A DNA stretch of 64,000 nt from Setophaga petechia (Eukaryota > Chordata > Aves > Passeriformes > Parulidae), in contig JANCRA010000115.1 in the NCBI GenBank assembly GCA_024362935.1, positions 1,261,656 through 1,325,655 on the forward strand. Direction: 5' to 3'. Below are positions 35,266-46,446 of the stretch, piece by piece (within the stretch, counting starts at the first letter, position 1; each line of letters starts with the position of its first letter). A program made the position numbers and the translations under genes. Under the pieces are notes generated by a model. The model was not told where the DNA came from and ran no database searches. It was given only the letters and a program-made list of their open reading frames with translations.

Positions 35266-35656
35266 ACCAGGCCAGAGGCAGGGAACAGTGAACCCTGCAC
35301 TTGCCCCTGGGGTTTTTGGAGCCAGCAGGGCTGGGAATTGCTGCCAGGACAGGTCAGGTCACTGCCTGACAGCACAAACAGGGAAGGAACAGCAGCAGGA
35401 CCTCCCTGCCCTGTGTTGACACCTGATTAGGGCAGGAGGTTGTGGGACCTGATGCAAGAACACAATTTTAACCCCATAAACTCAGGGAGCACTGCAATGG
35501 TCAGGTTAATCACCAGGAGAAGTGCAAAGAAAATGATAAAATCCAGCTGCAAACTCAAATATAAATAACAAGGGAAGGTACAAAGGCACCTTCCCCCAGT
35601 CTCAGGATGGGTTTTTAAGTAGCAGCATCACAAATCAATTCTCACACTTGGTGCTG

Positions 35657-36091
35657 CATCATTTATTCCCTTTAATCTGCTTTGCCTCCCGTTTGTGAGC
35701 AGGTGAAAGATGCTCACCGTGGCATCTTCACACCCTGGTGGCTCCCAGATCAGGAATCTTAGAGAGGTTTAGTTAAATTCCAAATCTGGGCAAAATAAAC
35801 ACATTATAATCCAAAATCTGAATAACAGAGCTGGCAAGCTCCTTATGTGATAGGTGGGAAGGAAGAGAATTTGTTGTTTTCCAGGTCAGGTTTATGTTTG
35901 GCTTTTTCATTCAGCCTCACACAAAACATTCATCCTTAGATGAGTTTTTTACTACTAGATACATTTTATTGTTGTTATTATTACTATTATTATCATAATT
36001 TGAAGGGTGGGAAAACATATATGAACAAATGAATCCTGAGAAGTACTTCTGTGCTAAATAACAAACAGAAAATGCAATTCCTCCACTCATC
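35657..36091. repeat. Right arm of a long inverted repeat
   Basis: From 'catcatttattccctttaat' to 'attcctccactcatc', this 435-bp arm pairs with 33397-33819. The spacer is about 1.84 kb. Arm boundaries are sharp at both ends. Confidence 0.92.
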
Positions 36092-37105
36092 CCTCACTTG
36101 TAAATCCCTCAGGTCAGCTCTGCAGCCCCAGCAGGGGCAGACATTTCTCTCAGCCAGGTAAAAGCAATAATTTAATTTTAAGAAGTGCAACGGAGTGCAG
36201 CAGATTTTGAGCCCTCTAAGCAGGGTGGAGAGGTTTTTTTTTTCTGCTACAATTTCACTCCAAGCAAAGCAAGAGTTAATTAACTCCCTGCCTCATAAAC
36301 TGAGAAATCTCTGCTGAGCACAAAACCCTCCCTTGCTCCAGCCCCAGCCAGACCGGGCAGGTCTGGTGTCCCTGAGCTCCCCGGCTTCCCTCCACCTCCT
36401 TTTGCTCAACAACATTTTCCTGGCACGGTTTCCTCCAGTCTGAACCAGCTCCAAAAACATCCCAGGGCTGTCCCCTTTCACCCCCGTGTCCCTGGCAATT
36501 CCTGCAGCAGGGGAAAGGGAAAGGGGAAATGAGAGAGAGTTTTACAGCGATTCTGTGAGTCACAGAGGGGTTTGATAGGAGGATCCACGTTTATTCCTGA
36601 AAGAATTTCCTACCGAGGTCATTGACACAGAAACCAAGAAAGAAAAAGAGAAATAAGAGAAACCTGCACTTTGTTTGTCTTTCCTGACCAATGAGTAAAC
36701 TGAAGAATTTTTTAAGAATGTATAAAAAGCATGCTAGAATAAAACCAGGTTTGAAACCTTCTGAGAATGGAGTGTTGCTTTGTGTTGTGACCATCTCAAC
36801 CATGCCCATCTCATCTATGACAGGGAAAGGGAGAATTTGAGGCCAAACTTCGTGCAGTGAACCTGTAAAAGTCTGTGTAGGGTGGTGAATTGTGCTGGCT
36901 GCTCTGTCTGTTGACCCTCAAAAATCAATTTATAACAACATTTCATGCTGGAGTTAGTGGGATTTTAGGTCCTCCTTCCTAACAGAGGCATTCTGAGTGA
37001 GGCAGAACTGTTTATCCTGAGTGAGGCCAACAGAACAATTCTAATAACCCCTGCTCTCTATCAGATCTGGAATTATTAGAGTTATTCTATTAATTATTCT
37101 ATTTA

Positions 37106-37161
<56 letters not shown>

Positions 37162-37218
37162 TTATATTATTCTAATAACCCCTGCTCTCTATCAGATCTG
37201 GAATTATTAGAATTATCC

Positions 37219-37265
<47 letters not shown>

Positions 37266-37610
37266 CTGCTCTCTATCAGAGCTGTGTGAGGCTGAAATCC
37301 TGTGTGTTCTTCTTACATTCCACTGAAACAACAGCTGGAAGGACTGAAAGTCTGAAAGTCTAAAATGAAAGTCTAAAAATCCTGTTGCTGCCTTTGTTTA
37401 TAATTAAGAAGTCTTTTCACCTGCTCGAGCTGGGTCCCTGCATGAACTTTTCCCAAAATATTCTTTTGCAATGAGTGAAAAACTGGCCCAGACCCAGCAG
37501 CAGGAACAGGAATTTTCTGGCAGCTCTGCACAGCCCTAATCACCCAACCCATCGAATTCCAGCAGCAGCAAGTTTGCATTTGTGACAACACTCAATTCCT
37601 ACAACCCCAC
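36092..37610. other. Intergenic, with (TTA)n microsatellites
   Basis: (TTA)n runs lie at about 37105-37160 and 37222-37262 inside a short duplication ('cctgctctctatcagatctg' occurs three times). TATA-like 'gtataaaaag' at about 36719 and 'gaataaaacc' at about 36737 could belong to a degraded LTR, but its ends were not found. Confidence 0.6.
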
Positions 37611-38254
37611 TGTCGGGATCATTCATTTGTCAGAGTGACCCCGAGAAAAGTTCCAAAGTCTCCTTTCCCAGCCCGGCGCTTAAAGAAGGAGTCAGAGCTC
37701 TTCATCTCTCGGTCTCAAGGTGGTTTATTAATTCTTATCTAAAAAATTTTCTCTCTGCCCAGCAGAGATCTGCTCAGCAGGGCAGCCACGGGCACTCTGC
37801 CCACCCACGGGGCGGTCGCATCCTTTTGTAACAAAAACTACATACATTATATTTACTTTTTATTCCCAATACCTTTCACCCTTATTGACAAGTGCACCTT
37901 CACCATAAACAAATCCCCAAGTGCCAGCATCACCACGGAAGATGGAAGACAAGAAGGAGAAAGAAGAAGCACGAGGCACACCCTGATTCCTCCATCTTGT
38001 CTCCATAACCCCCCTGTACAGGGATATAACCCCCCTGTACCAAAATCCTAAAATCCATATTTCACCCTGTGATAATTTCACTAATATTCTACTTAAACTC
38101 TTGTGGCTTGCTATCTTCATACAAGGTTGGTAATTTGCTCCATGGGCCATAATCAAACCCACAGGGGCATTTTGGGCTCTGTGCCAGGGTCTCTGAGCCC
38201 CTGGCAGGGTCTGGGCTGCTCAGGACAGCCAGAGGGATGTGCTGGGTCCCGACA
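37611..38254 (-). mobile_element. Solo LTR, family B (644 bp)
   Basis: Terminal inverted ends TGTCGGGA and TCCCGACA are flanked by a perfect 6-bp target duplication, ccccac (37605-37610 and 38255-38260). On the minus strand 'attaataaacc' supplies a polyadenylation signal. Confidence 0.92.
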
Positions 38255-38683
38255 CCCCACAACACAAAACTCTCCTTTCAGCTTGAAAATGAATTCCAAC
38301 CCGAAGGTGCTAAATATGAAAAGAGCACAGAAATTCCAGATATTCACCCCCAGCAGGTTCCCTGGAGGAACCCCAATCCCCAGAGCAGCATTTCCTTCTG
38401 GAAGCTGAGAGATGCCATCCCCAAAGCTCAGTGGAATGCTCCCATTCCTCAAATGCTGTTTGGGAACTGGAGCTCAGCTGGAATCAACCTCAGCTGGTTT
38501 GGTGCTGCTAAAAACCCTTGGGATGTTTTCCCAGGACTTGCAAGGAGAAATATACAATGTGTTACACTTAAGGACATACATGATATTTTCTAGAACACCC
38601 ACAGAAAAAACCAGTCTAGAACTGTGTGTTTTATTTAACAACCTACTCTAAAACACCATTGTGGTTTTAAACTAACACCCTTT

Positions 38684-38762
38684 TCACTGGAAAATGAATT
38701 GGAAAATGAATTGGAAAATGAATTGGAAAATGAATTGGAAAAGGAATTGGAAAAGGAATTGC
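38684..38762. repeat. 12-bp tandem repeat (ttggaaaatgaa)n
   Basis: Six to seven copies of 'ttggaaaatgaa' drift to 'ttggaaaaggaa' at the right end. Confidence 0.92.
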
Positions 38763-38861
38763 AGCAGGTGCTGCCTTTTTTTTTGGTAAAGATTTGGAAG
38801 ACGGAATTCGTCTGTTTCAGGGAAACTCCAAGCAAAATTCTAAAATGAATAAGAAAAGTAA

Positions 38862-39066
38862 TTGTGGTTTTGGGGGTTTCTTTGGGGGGGAAGGGTTTTT
38901 TTGGGCTTTTTTTTTTGAGTTTTTGTATGGTTTTCGTTAGTTTTTGGTTTTGTTTTGGTTTTTTGTTTTGTTTTTGGTTTTGTGGTTGTTGTTTGATTGG
39001 GTTTGTTTTTTTTTTTTGTTTTTTTTTGTTTGTTTTGGGTTTTTTGGGTTTTTTTTTTTTTTTTGT
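38862..39066. repeat. T/G low-complexity tract
   Basis: A strongly strand-asymmetric run of 'ttttgg', 'ttttgt' and long T stretches contains no C beyond a few bases. It produces meaningless Phe/Gly-rich or Lys/Thr-rich open frames. Confidence 0.92.
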
Positions 39067-40320
39067 CTTTTTCCTGAAAAAAACCAGAAGGATTTTGAAA
39101 AGCAGCCAGGTTTAGGCTGTTTGAGAGGGAGTTTAGGAGCACAACTGCTGAAGGTTTAAAAGGCTGTGCCCAGTTTGGGTGCCCTGTCCTGCCCATCCCA
39201 GCCTGTGCCTCCCACCCCGTCACCCTGACAGGCTCCTGTGCCTTGTTTCCCTAAATAAACACCCTTTGGAGCAGATATATTTCAGTATTTATCCTCCTAA
39301 ACCCTCCAGGTTAACTGGGAGTTTTATAAAAGATATAAAAACCTTCTCAGGAGAAGGGGGCAGGACACCAGAGCCATTCCCAAAAAGCAGCAGAGAGATG
39401 GACAATGAGCAAATTCACCTCTAATTCTGTTTAATTCTCTGCAAGGACAATGAGCAAATTCACCTCTAATTCTGTTTAATTCCCTGATAGAACATGGAGC
39501 TGCCTGAAAAGCCAAAATCAGAATTCTTGCACCAGCAAGACTCAGCAGCCCTAAAGGAGAAGCTTTTCCTGATGCCAAGGGGAATGGAATAAATATTAAT
39601 TGAATTAATATTCTTCAGGACAAAGAATGAGTAGTGAGGTGCAAAATAGGCAGAAAATTATAAAAAAATATTAAAAAATTAACAGATTTCTGTGCCAAAG
39701 GAGGTGGCTTGGGCAGCTGTGACATCTCTGCCCTGCCAGGCACCAAAGCCAGGGGCTGGCACCACAGTGGGGTCAGTGCAGCTGAGCTGGGCCTTTTACA
39801 GCATCAAGAAAAACAGATTTTACAGAAATAGCAGGGCCTTCAGCTCCTCACACAGCTCAGCTTATTGCTCAGCCTTTCCCTACAAATTTTACCCCCAAAA
39901 AATCCCATAACTGCCCTTTTATGCAGTATGGTGGAACCCCACTGTTAGCTCAATAAACCAATCTCATTCCAGGCTCAGGGGGATAAAATAAAAACTATTT
40001 TATCAGTCACCTGCTGCCAGCAGGCAAGAAACATCCTAATCTCCTTATCTTGACAATAAAAATATTGGAAGTGATTGCATTATTTATTTTTCTAAGCTCT
40101 GAGTTCTTCAGCCATTCCAACCCTGCATATTCTCCATGCTTCTCCAGCCACCACTCTTGTAAAACTGGAAAAAAAAGGACAACTTTTGGGGCTGTGCAAC
40201 TGAGAAACAGCAGGAAAAACCACATTGTTCTGTGCAAGTCTTGTTTCTAAAGCAGAAATTCCTACCTTGGCCAGGCCTGAAGCCCTGTGAGGCTGCTCCC
40301 CTCTCCCAGAGCAGGATTTT
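39067..40320. other. Intergenic, no gene seen
   Basis: A small 46-bp direct duplication, 'gacaatgagcaaattcacct', is present at 39400-39482. No exons or named transposons were recognised otherwise. Confidence 0.5.
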
Positions 40321-40326
40321 TGGTGG

Positions 40327-40711
40327 TGTCACAGACATCTTTTATGGAAAATCCTTTCCTTAGGATTTTTTCCTCCTGAGAAGCTGAGAGGCCTCAGGAA
40401 CAAAATGTAACCAATGGTTATCTGCTGCTGTGGAATGCAACAGGTGCATCTGGGATTGGTCTCATGTGGTTGTTTCTAATTAATGGCCAATCACAGTCAG
40501 CTGGCTCAGACTCTCTGTTTGAGCCACAAACCTTTGTTATCATTCCTTCTTTTTCTATTCTTAGCCAGCCTTCTGATGAAATCCTTGCTTCTATTCTTTT
40601 AGTACAGTTTTAATGTAATATATATCATAAAATAATAAATCAGCCTTCTGAAACATGGAGTCAGATCCTCATCTCCTCCCTCATCCTCAGACCCCTATGA
40701 ACACCATCACA
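40327..40711 (+). mobile_element. Solo LTR, family A
   Basis: This 385-bp element runs TGTCACAGACA...CCATCACA, with a perfect 6-bp target duplication, tggtgg (40321-40326 and 40712-40717). AATAAA occurs in 'aaaataataaatcagcc', defining the + orientation. Confidence 0.95.
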
Positions 40712-41510
40712 TGGTGGAGCAGTGAAACTTATCCAGGTGTAAATTCAAAATCTCAATGATTTTCTGAGAGGGTTGTAAATCAGAGTGAGCACTTAAACAG
40801 CAACAGTGAATCCTAAATAAAGTCTGAAATGCATTTAGCAGGGTGCTGGCACTGTAGGGATGGGAGAGAGGGACAGGGGGAGGTTCCAGAGGGGTGGGAG
40901 CAAATGCTTGTGGAACAGCTCAGCAGAACTGCTTAATGAATAAAACCCAGAATATTTTAAGGGATTTTCAGATCCACAGCAGGGAATTCCCTCAAAGCAG
41001 AAAGCCCAATAACCTCCAGGAGCTGCCCTTCCTTCTCCTGGGGATGAAAAGTGCAGCCAGAGAGGAGGGAAGGGGAGAGTTAAAGCTGAGTTTAACTCCC
41101 AGCAGAGCTTTGCAGCTGAGCCTGAGCTGGGTTCTGCTCTGCCTGCAGGGAGGGCTGGCAGCAGCGCTGCTTCTGTGGCAGAACCAGGAGGAAAAGCACA
41201 CAGGGTGCTATTTTTGAAGATGCCTGCAGCACTGGATCCTTGCAGCCTTCTCTTTTTATTTTTTTTCTCAGTGAGTGAGACGAGAAATGCGAGCACAGCG
41301 CTGACCAGGGCCAGGAGGTGCAGGGCACCAGAACACAGAAATCACATTAAAACCTTGCAGAAAGCAAAAATTGGAGACAGCAAAACTTTTGCAGACTCTC
41401 CTAATCACAAGGAGCACAAGAGCCAGGTCACTGCTTTAACCAAAAAAACACTGAGCACAAAAATGACAGTGCAGTGGCATCTTTGAAGATTATTCCAATT
41501 TCTAATTTTC

Positions 41511-41714
41511 TAAATTTCAGCCATTTAGGACCTTCCTTAGATATAATTTGATAATTTCCACCATTTTCACTAAATTCCTAAATTTCAGCCATTTAGGAGC
41601 TTCCTTAGATATAATTTGATCATTTCCACCATTTTCACTAAATTCCTAAATTTCAGCCATTTAGGAGCTTCCTTAGATGTAATTTGATCATTCCCATAAT
41701 TTTCACTGTCCCTA
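41511..41714. repeat. Three-copy 68-bp tandem repeat
   Basis: 'taaatttcagccatttagga' recurs at 41511, 41579 and 41647, with 'cttccttagatataatttga' in each unit. Confidence 0.95.
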
Positions 41715-42321
41715 GCAGCCCAAATCTATCCAGTAAAACCATCTTTTCCCCCATGCAGTGTTTTATTTTTCCCCCACAAATAAAACCATCCTGAATGAGT
41801 GACTTAAGGGCAGAGTACACTTTAAATGTCATTTCCTATGGGACTGTAACAGGTGATAACTGAAGTCCAGACAGGGATTTTATAGCAGGAGAATTAATCT
41901 GTGTCTACCTGGTAGATAAAGGAGGTGCCTGTGACCTGAAAGGGCTAAAATAGCTTTTTTTATGGGTTACAATGCTGCCACACAAAGACAGAGGTCACAG
42001 GGTGTGCTGGCAGGGACACTGGTGACAGAGATCCACCTTTCATCCCAGCAGCTCCAGCACTGAATCCCTGCCAGCTTTGGAGGCACAGTGATGTAATGCT
42101 GCAAACCTGGCTCCATTCACCTAAAACCCAGCTGTGAACCTGTGCCAACAGCACAAACAACCTCAGCTCCAGTTTCCCACCAGTTCCAGATGCTCCCAGA
42201 GCACAAACAGGGACAGCTTGGGCAGCAGAACCAGAGAGAGCAGAACCAGGAGCAGCTTCCCTGCTCCCAGGTGCAGGATCTGAAGTGAGGCTGATGCTTT
42301 AGGATTTCAGCTTTTCTATTT

Positions 42322-42658
42322 TCCATCTATTTGTAACCCTGCAGTTCTTTAGTGTAGAACTCCAAACTCCACACACAGTGGGAGCTGCTGCTTCCCCATT
42401 TGGGGCAGACACAACAATTCCTGTCCAGGATTTCAGCTTTTCTATTTTCCATCTACTTGAAATAGATTATATTATATTTAATACTAATACTAATGCTACT
42501 ACTACTACTAACAACAATAAATTATATTTAATAATAGTATATTATTATATTTCCATTTATTTGTAACCCTGCAGTTCTTTAGTGTAGAACTCCAAACTCC
42601 ACACACAGTGGGAGCTGCTGCTTCCCCATTTGGGGCAGACACAACAATTCCTCTCCAG
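42322..42658. repeat. ~107-bp direct duplication around a microsatellite
   Basis: 'ttgtaaccctgcagttcttt' to 'cagacacaacaattcct' occurs at 42331 and again at 42561 (offset 230). An (ACT)n/TA-rich microsatellite lies between the copies. Confidence 0.92.
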
Positions 42659-42779
42659 GCCTGGCAGTCAAGGACACCTCACTGCCTCAGGCCCAGAGAT
42701 GGGAACAAAAGGGAGTTGGGGGCAGCAAACTTGGGGTCAATGACTTCATTGGCTGAAGCTGGGATTGGCAGATTCACCC

Positions 42780-42930
42780 CCAAAATGCAAATGGACCAAA
42801 CTTATAAAAATGTGAAAACCTGTGATACATTCTCCATTTTTGGGTGGGTTTTGTCTGCCCTAAATGTCCCTGAAGGCCCTTCAATAAATAGATCTACGTT
42901 TTATTGTCTTAATTTTGCCTGGCCTCTGTT
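42780..42930 (+). mobile_element. Possible LTR promoter/polyA fragment
   Basis: 'cttataaaaatg' at about 42800 and 'tcaataaatagatc' at about 42880, spaced as TATA and AATAAA in a short retroviral LTR, precede 'gtcttaattttgcctggcct'. Ends and target duplications were not found. Confidence 0.35.
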
Positions 42931-43520
42931 TTTAGGCAGCCTAAAAAGGCATCGCCAATTTTCCAGATGCTCCCATAGCACAAACATGGACAGAACCAGG
43001 GGGAGCAGCAGCTTGGAGCAGCTTCTCTCTGCTCAGGTGCAGGGCTAGGTCAGAAGTGCAATGATGTTAAATTATTATTGCATTTTCTGTGTCCAGCTCA
43101 GTCATTCTGGAAAGCTGGGGATCTCTCTGTGCTTTCAATCTCTGCCAAGCTGGGAGCAGCACAGCCCTGGCCAAAACCAGTCCCTTCATGGTGGCTGAAA
43201 GGAATTTTGCACTAAATTCCCAAAGGTCCAAACCAGCTTTTCCAGGTCAGGTTTGAATTACCCCGAGTTTCTGGCAGGTCTGAGGTGCTTTGGAGGAAAG
43301 TTCATTCCCTCCTGAGCACACAGAATGTTCCCAAGACCAACCTCCCAGTGGGATTTCTTGTCAGTGTTCTTTCCTCCCCCCAGCACCACCCAGGGAGGTT
43401 GAAGAATAACTCAGAGGGGAAGGAGCTGCTGGGTCCAGCTTGTTCTGAGATTAAACCCCTCCACAAGGTGAATTTCTCCTTGAGTGCAGGATCTCCTCAA
43501 GCCAGCCTCAAATTTCCTCC

Positions 43521-43847
43521 TGACGAGGTAGACGGGAGACTTGCTCATCCTCTAATGCAGACAAATCTCGACTTTATTGATTAACAGAAATACTTTTATA
43601 ATCACAGTAGTAAGGCTCATGCATATTGCAAAACTAAAGCTCACTATTGGTCAGCTAAAAAAGTCAGTCTCACTTTTTCTCAAGATGTTTGTGGCTTCTT
43701 TTGTACCTCTTGTTATCACATAATTTACAAAACAACTTCTTGCTCAAAGAAACCATGGCCTTGAATTAGGCAGCTGCTGTTTTCTTAGATGCTCTTTCTC
43801 ACCTTACTTTTCCCATGGACAGTGTCTCAGTAAAAAAACTGTCTACA
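43521..43847 (-). mobile_element. Solo LTR, family C (327 bp)
   Basis: TGACGAGGTAGAC...CTGTCTACA is flanked by a perfect 6-bp duplication, tcctcc (43515-43520 and 43848-43853). On the minus strand 'aatcaataaagtcgag' carries the AATAAA signal. Confidence 0.88.
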
Positions 43848-44658
43848 TCCTCCCAGTGCAGAAGGTAGAAAGTTAAAAAAAAAAGGATCACAAAAGAATA
43901 AAACCCAAGAGAGGTGATTCCCTTCCCAAACACCCAAACACTTTATTTCTAAGGGGTTTGAAGCTGCAGTTTGCTATGTGCAGGTGAAGAAGCCGAGGTA
44001 AGCAAAGGATTTATGACACTACAAAGTTTTCCTCATTCTTACTTACTGCTGACCTACACAACACAGGTAAATACCCTGCAGGAAAGCTTCTTAGGTTGGT
44101 AAATCATTGATGGGAGACATTTGGTCATGAACTAAATCTGGATACAATTACGTTTACATCTTAAATTTAAAATTATTAGCCCAGAAAAAAGAGGTCAAGG
44201 ACTGTTTAATGAGCACGCAACCCTCCTTTGCCTCCAGGATAAAAAATAAACTCTGAAAGGATGCAGGCATAGTTAAACTGCTGAGTCCTAGGAGGGGCTG
44301 GAATAAAACTCTGAGATCTGCCACAGGCTGCCTGTATGCCAGTTGTAGAATTCCTTCAGGTCCCAATTCTCCTGAAAACAGGAGAACCTCCTGCTGTGGT
44401 TATGAGGATTGCAAACCTTGCAGGGCAGACAGAGAGTGCTCCTGCCAACCACCAGAGCATCCAGGAGAGTCGTGGAGCTCCGTGTGCTGCTCTGCTGACT
44501 GCACAGCCCTGAGCCAGGCCAGGCACAGCTGCCCCTGGAGCTGAGCCCACGCTGCCCTTCCCTTCCCCAGCTGTGAGACAGCACCCAGGCTGGAGGAGGA
44601 GGCAGCTTGGGGCTGAGAGGCACCCTGTGCCATTGGGAGATTCAGGAGGCAGCTGCCC

Positions 44659-45340
44659 TCTCAGAGCCACAGGCCCCTGAACACCAACACCAGGCCTTTA
44701 CCCTGGCAAACCAAACTCACCAGTCCAGGTTCCTGATGGCAGATTGCAGGAGCCACTTGGCACTGCCAAACCAGCCTGAGCTGGCACTGGTGCCAGCTTG
44801 GGTCTGGGAGCCTAACCCCAGGCAGCAAAAGCAGCCATGGGCTAGGGCTGGTTCCAAGGAAAAAGCCATGGAGGAAGCCAAGTTGTGGCAATTTTGTGTT
44901 CCCCTTGGGATGCCTTTTGCACTCCTGTGTGCCTGGAGCTCTGGGCTTTGTGGTTTTCAGAACCCTAACCCCAGGTGTAACCCCAACACTAGGAACATCC
45001 CTAACCCTAGATGTGGGAGTAAAACGGGCATGAGTGTGAGGCTGGTGCAAAGCAGAAGGGTGTGCAGGAAACCATGTTGTGGCAGTTTTGTGTTCTCCTT
45101 GGCATGCCATTTCCAGCAGCAGGGTGCCTGGAGCTCTGGGCTCTGTGGTTTTCAGTACCCTGGCAGATGCCTGGCCACTCAGAGCCCCAGGCCCCTGAAC
45201 ACCAACTCTGGCTCTTCCCCCTGGCAAACAAAACTCACCAGTCCAGGTTCCTGATGGCAGATTGCAGGAGCCACTTGGCACTGCCAAACCAGGCCGAGTT
45301 GGCACTGGTGCCAGCTTGGGTCTGGGAGGCATCCTGTGCA
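44659..45340. repeat. Nested direct duplications
   Basis: 'agagccacaggcccctgaac' with the next ~150 bp occurs at 44659 and at about 45180. A second segment, 'gttgtggcaattttgtgttc' to 'tggttttcag', occurs at about 44880 and 45072. Between them lies 'aaccctaaccccaggtgtaa' and 'atccctaaccctag', degenerate telomere-like hexamers. Confidence 0.85.
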
Positions 45341-45609
45341 TTACAGTTGAAGCTAGAAGTTGGTTTTCAGTTTTCTTGCAGTGGGAAATTCTGAGACCTT
45401 TTTTCTACTTGCAACTTTGCTGATTTGTTTGCCTGTGCTCTCTTTCTGCTTGGTAAAAACATCTTCTTGTTTGGGGTGGGTTTATCCTTTGCTCTAAGCC
45501 ATAAAAACCCCTTCTAACTAACACACCCTTTGCCTCTTTGGTTATCCAGTGAGACTGGCTCAGCAATTCTTTTCTTCTATATCAAAACTTGCTTCCATCT
45601 CTCTCGGGT

Positions 45610-46219
45610 TGCTGTTGATAATTGCTGCCCCAAGATGTGCAGGATGTCTCTGCTCCGGCTCGTGGAACTGAAGAACGAGTCTGGACTCTTCACTTTTCAG
45701 TCTTGAGGTTGTTTATTAATTCTTACCTGTAAAATTTTCTTTCTGCCCAGCCGAGATCTGCTCAGCAGGGCAGCCACAGGCACTCTGACCGCCCCCGAGG
45801 TGGTGTTGTCCTTTTATACTACAAACTACATAAAACATATTTACACTTAATTCCCAATACCCATCACCTGTGTTAGACAGTGCACTTCTACTCTAAACCA
45901 ATCCCAAAGTGCCAACATCGCTGCAGAAAATGGAGAACAAGAAGAAGAAGAAGAAAAACTGGACACGCCCACGTTCCTCCATCTCGTCCCCATAACCCCC
46001 ATACCAAAAATCCTAAAATCTACATTTTTACCCTGTGATCATTTTGTTATTACACTATTCAAACCTCTGTGATTTTCCTGTCCTCATACAAAGCTGGCAA
46101 TTTGCTCCAGGGGTCAAAATCAAATCCCCAGGTGCTCTGGGCTGTGTTCCAGGGTCTCTGAGCCCCGGTGGGGTCCTCGACAACTCTGGACACCCAGAGG
46201 GATGGACTGAGTCCCAGCA
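45610..46219 (-). mobile_element. LTR related to family B
   Basis: This segment aligns with 37611-38254 over most of its length. Shared blocks include 'gtttattaattcttacctg', 'gagatctgctcagcagggca' and 'tttgctccaggggtcaaaa'. The ends are TGCTG and CAGCA. No matching target duplication was found, so it is older or has rearranged ends. Confidence 0.75.
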
Positions 46220-46361
46220 GATCTCTATTCCTTCATCAGACTCTACATTTTAAAATCTTTCTGCTAAGCACACACATCTGTGAGACTTTCTTGCCAAACT
46301 TTCATCCTTCCCAACAGGGCCTGACCAGGGTTCCTGGAGGCCTTTGACCCACACACCTCAC

Positions 46362-46446
46362 GTTGATTTCCTTGTTGACCACAGCCCCGTTATCAGCCCG
46401 CACCTCCCTGGCGCCGCTGGCAAAGGTCAGCCCAACACTTCGGGCT
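46362..46446 (-). CDS. Possible isolated coding exon, minus strand
   Basis: A pyrimidine-rich acceptor (ttcccctgcag) and a donor gtgagg bound an 85-nt segment. Its open frame reads VGLTFASGAREVRADNGAVV and has GC-rich third positions unlike the surrounding DNA. If the acceptor is shifted two bases, to 46444, the phase fits the last confirmed exon of the unnamed minus-strand gene 5.4 kb away. No homologue is recognised. It could also be an unrelated gene fragment or chance. Confidence 0.35.

Noticed and set aside
38840..39223. Phe/Gly-rich (+) and Lys/Thr/Gln-rich (-) frames
   Set aside because: They fall in a T/G low-complexity tract with no splice sites or start context.
44290..44670. Overlapping minus-strand frames of 104-111 codons
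   Set aside because: No splice signals or recognisable domain. GC-rich composition alone explains the lack of stops.
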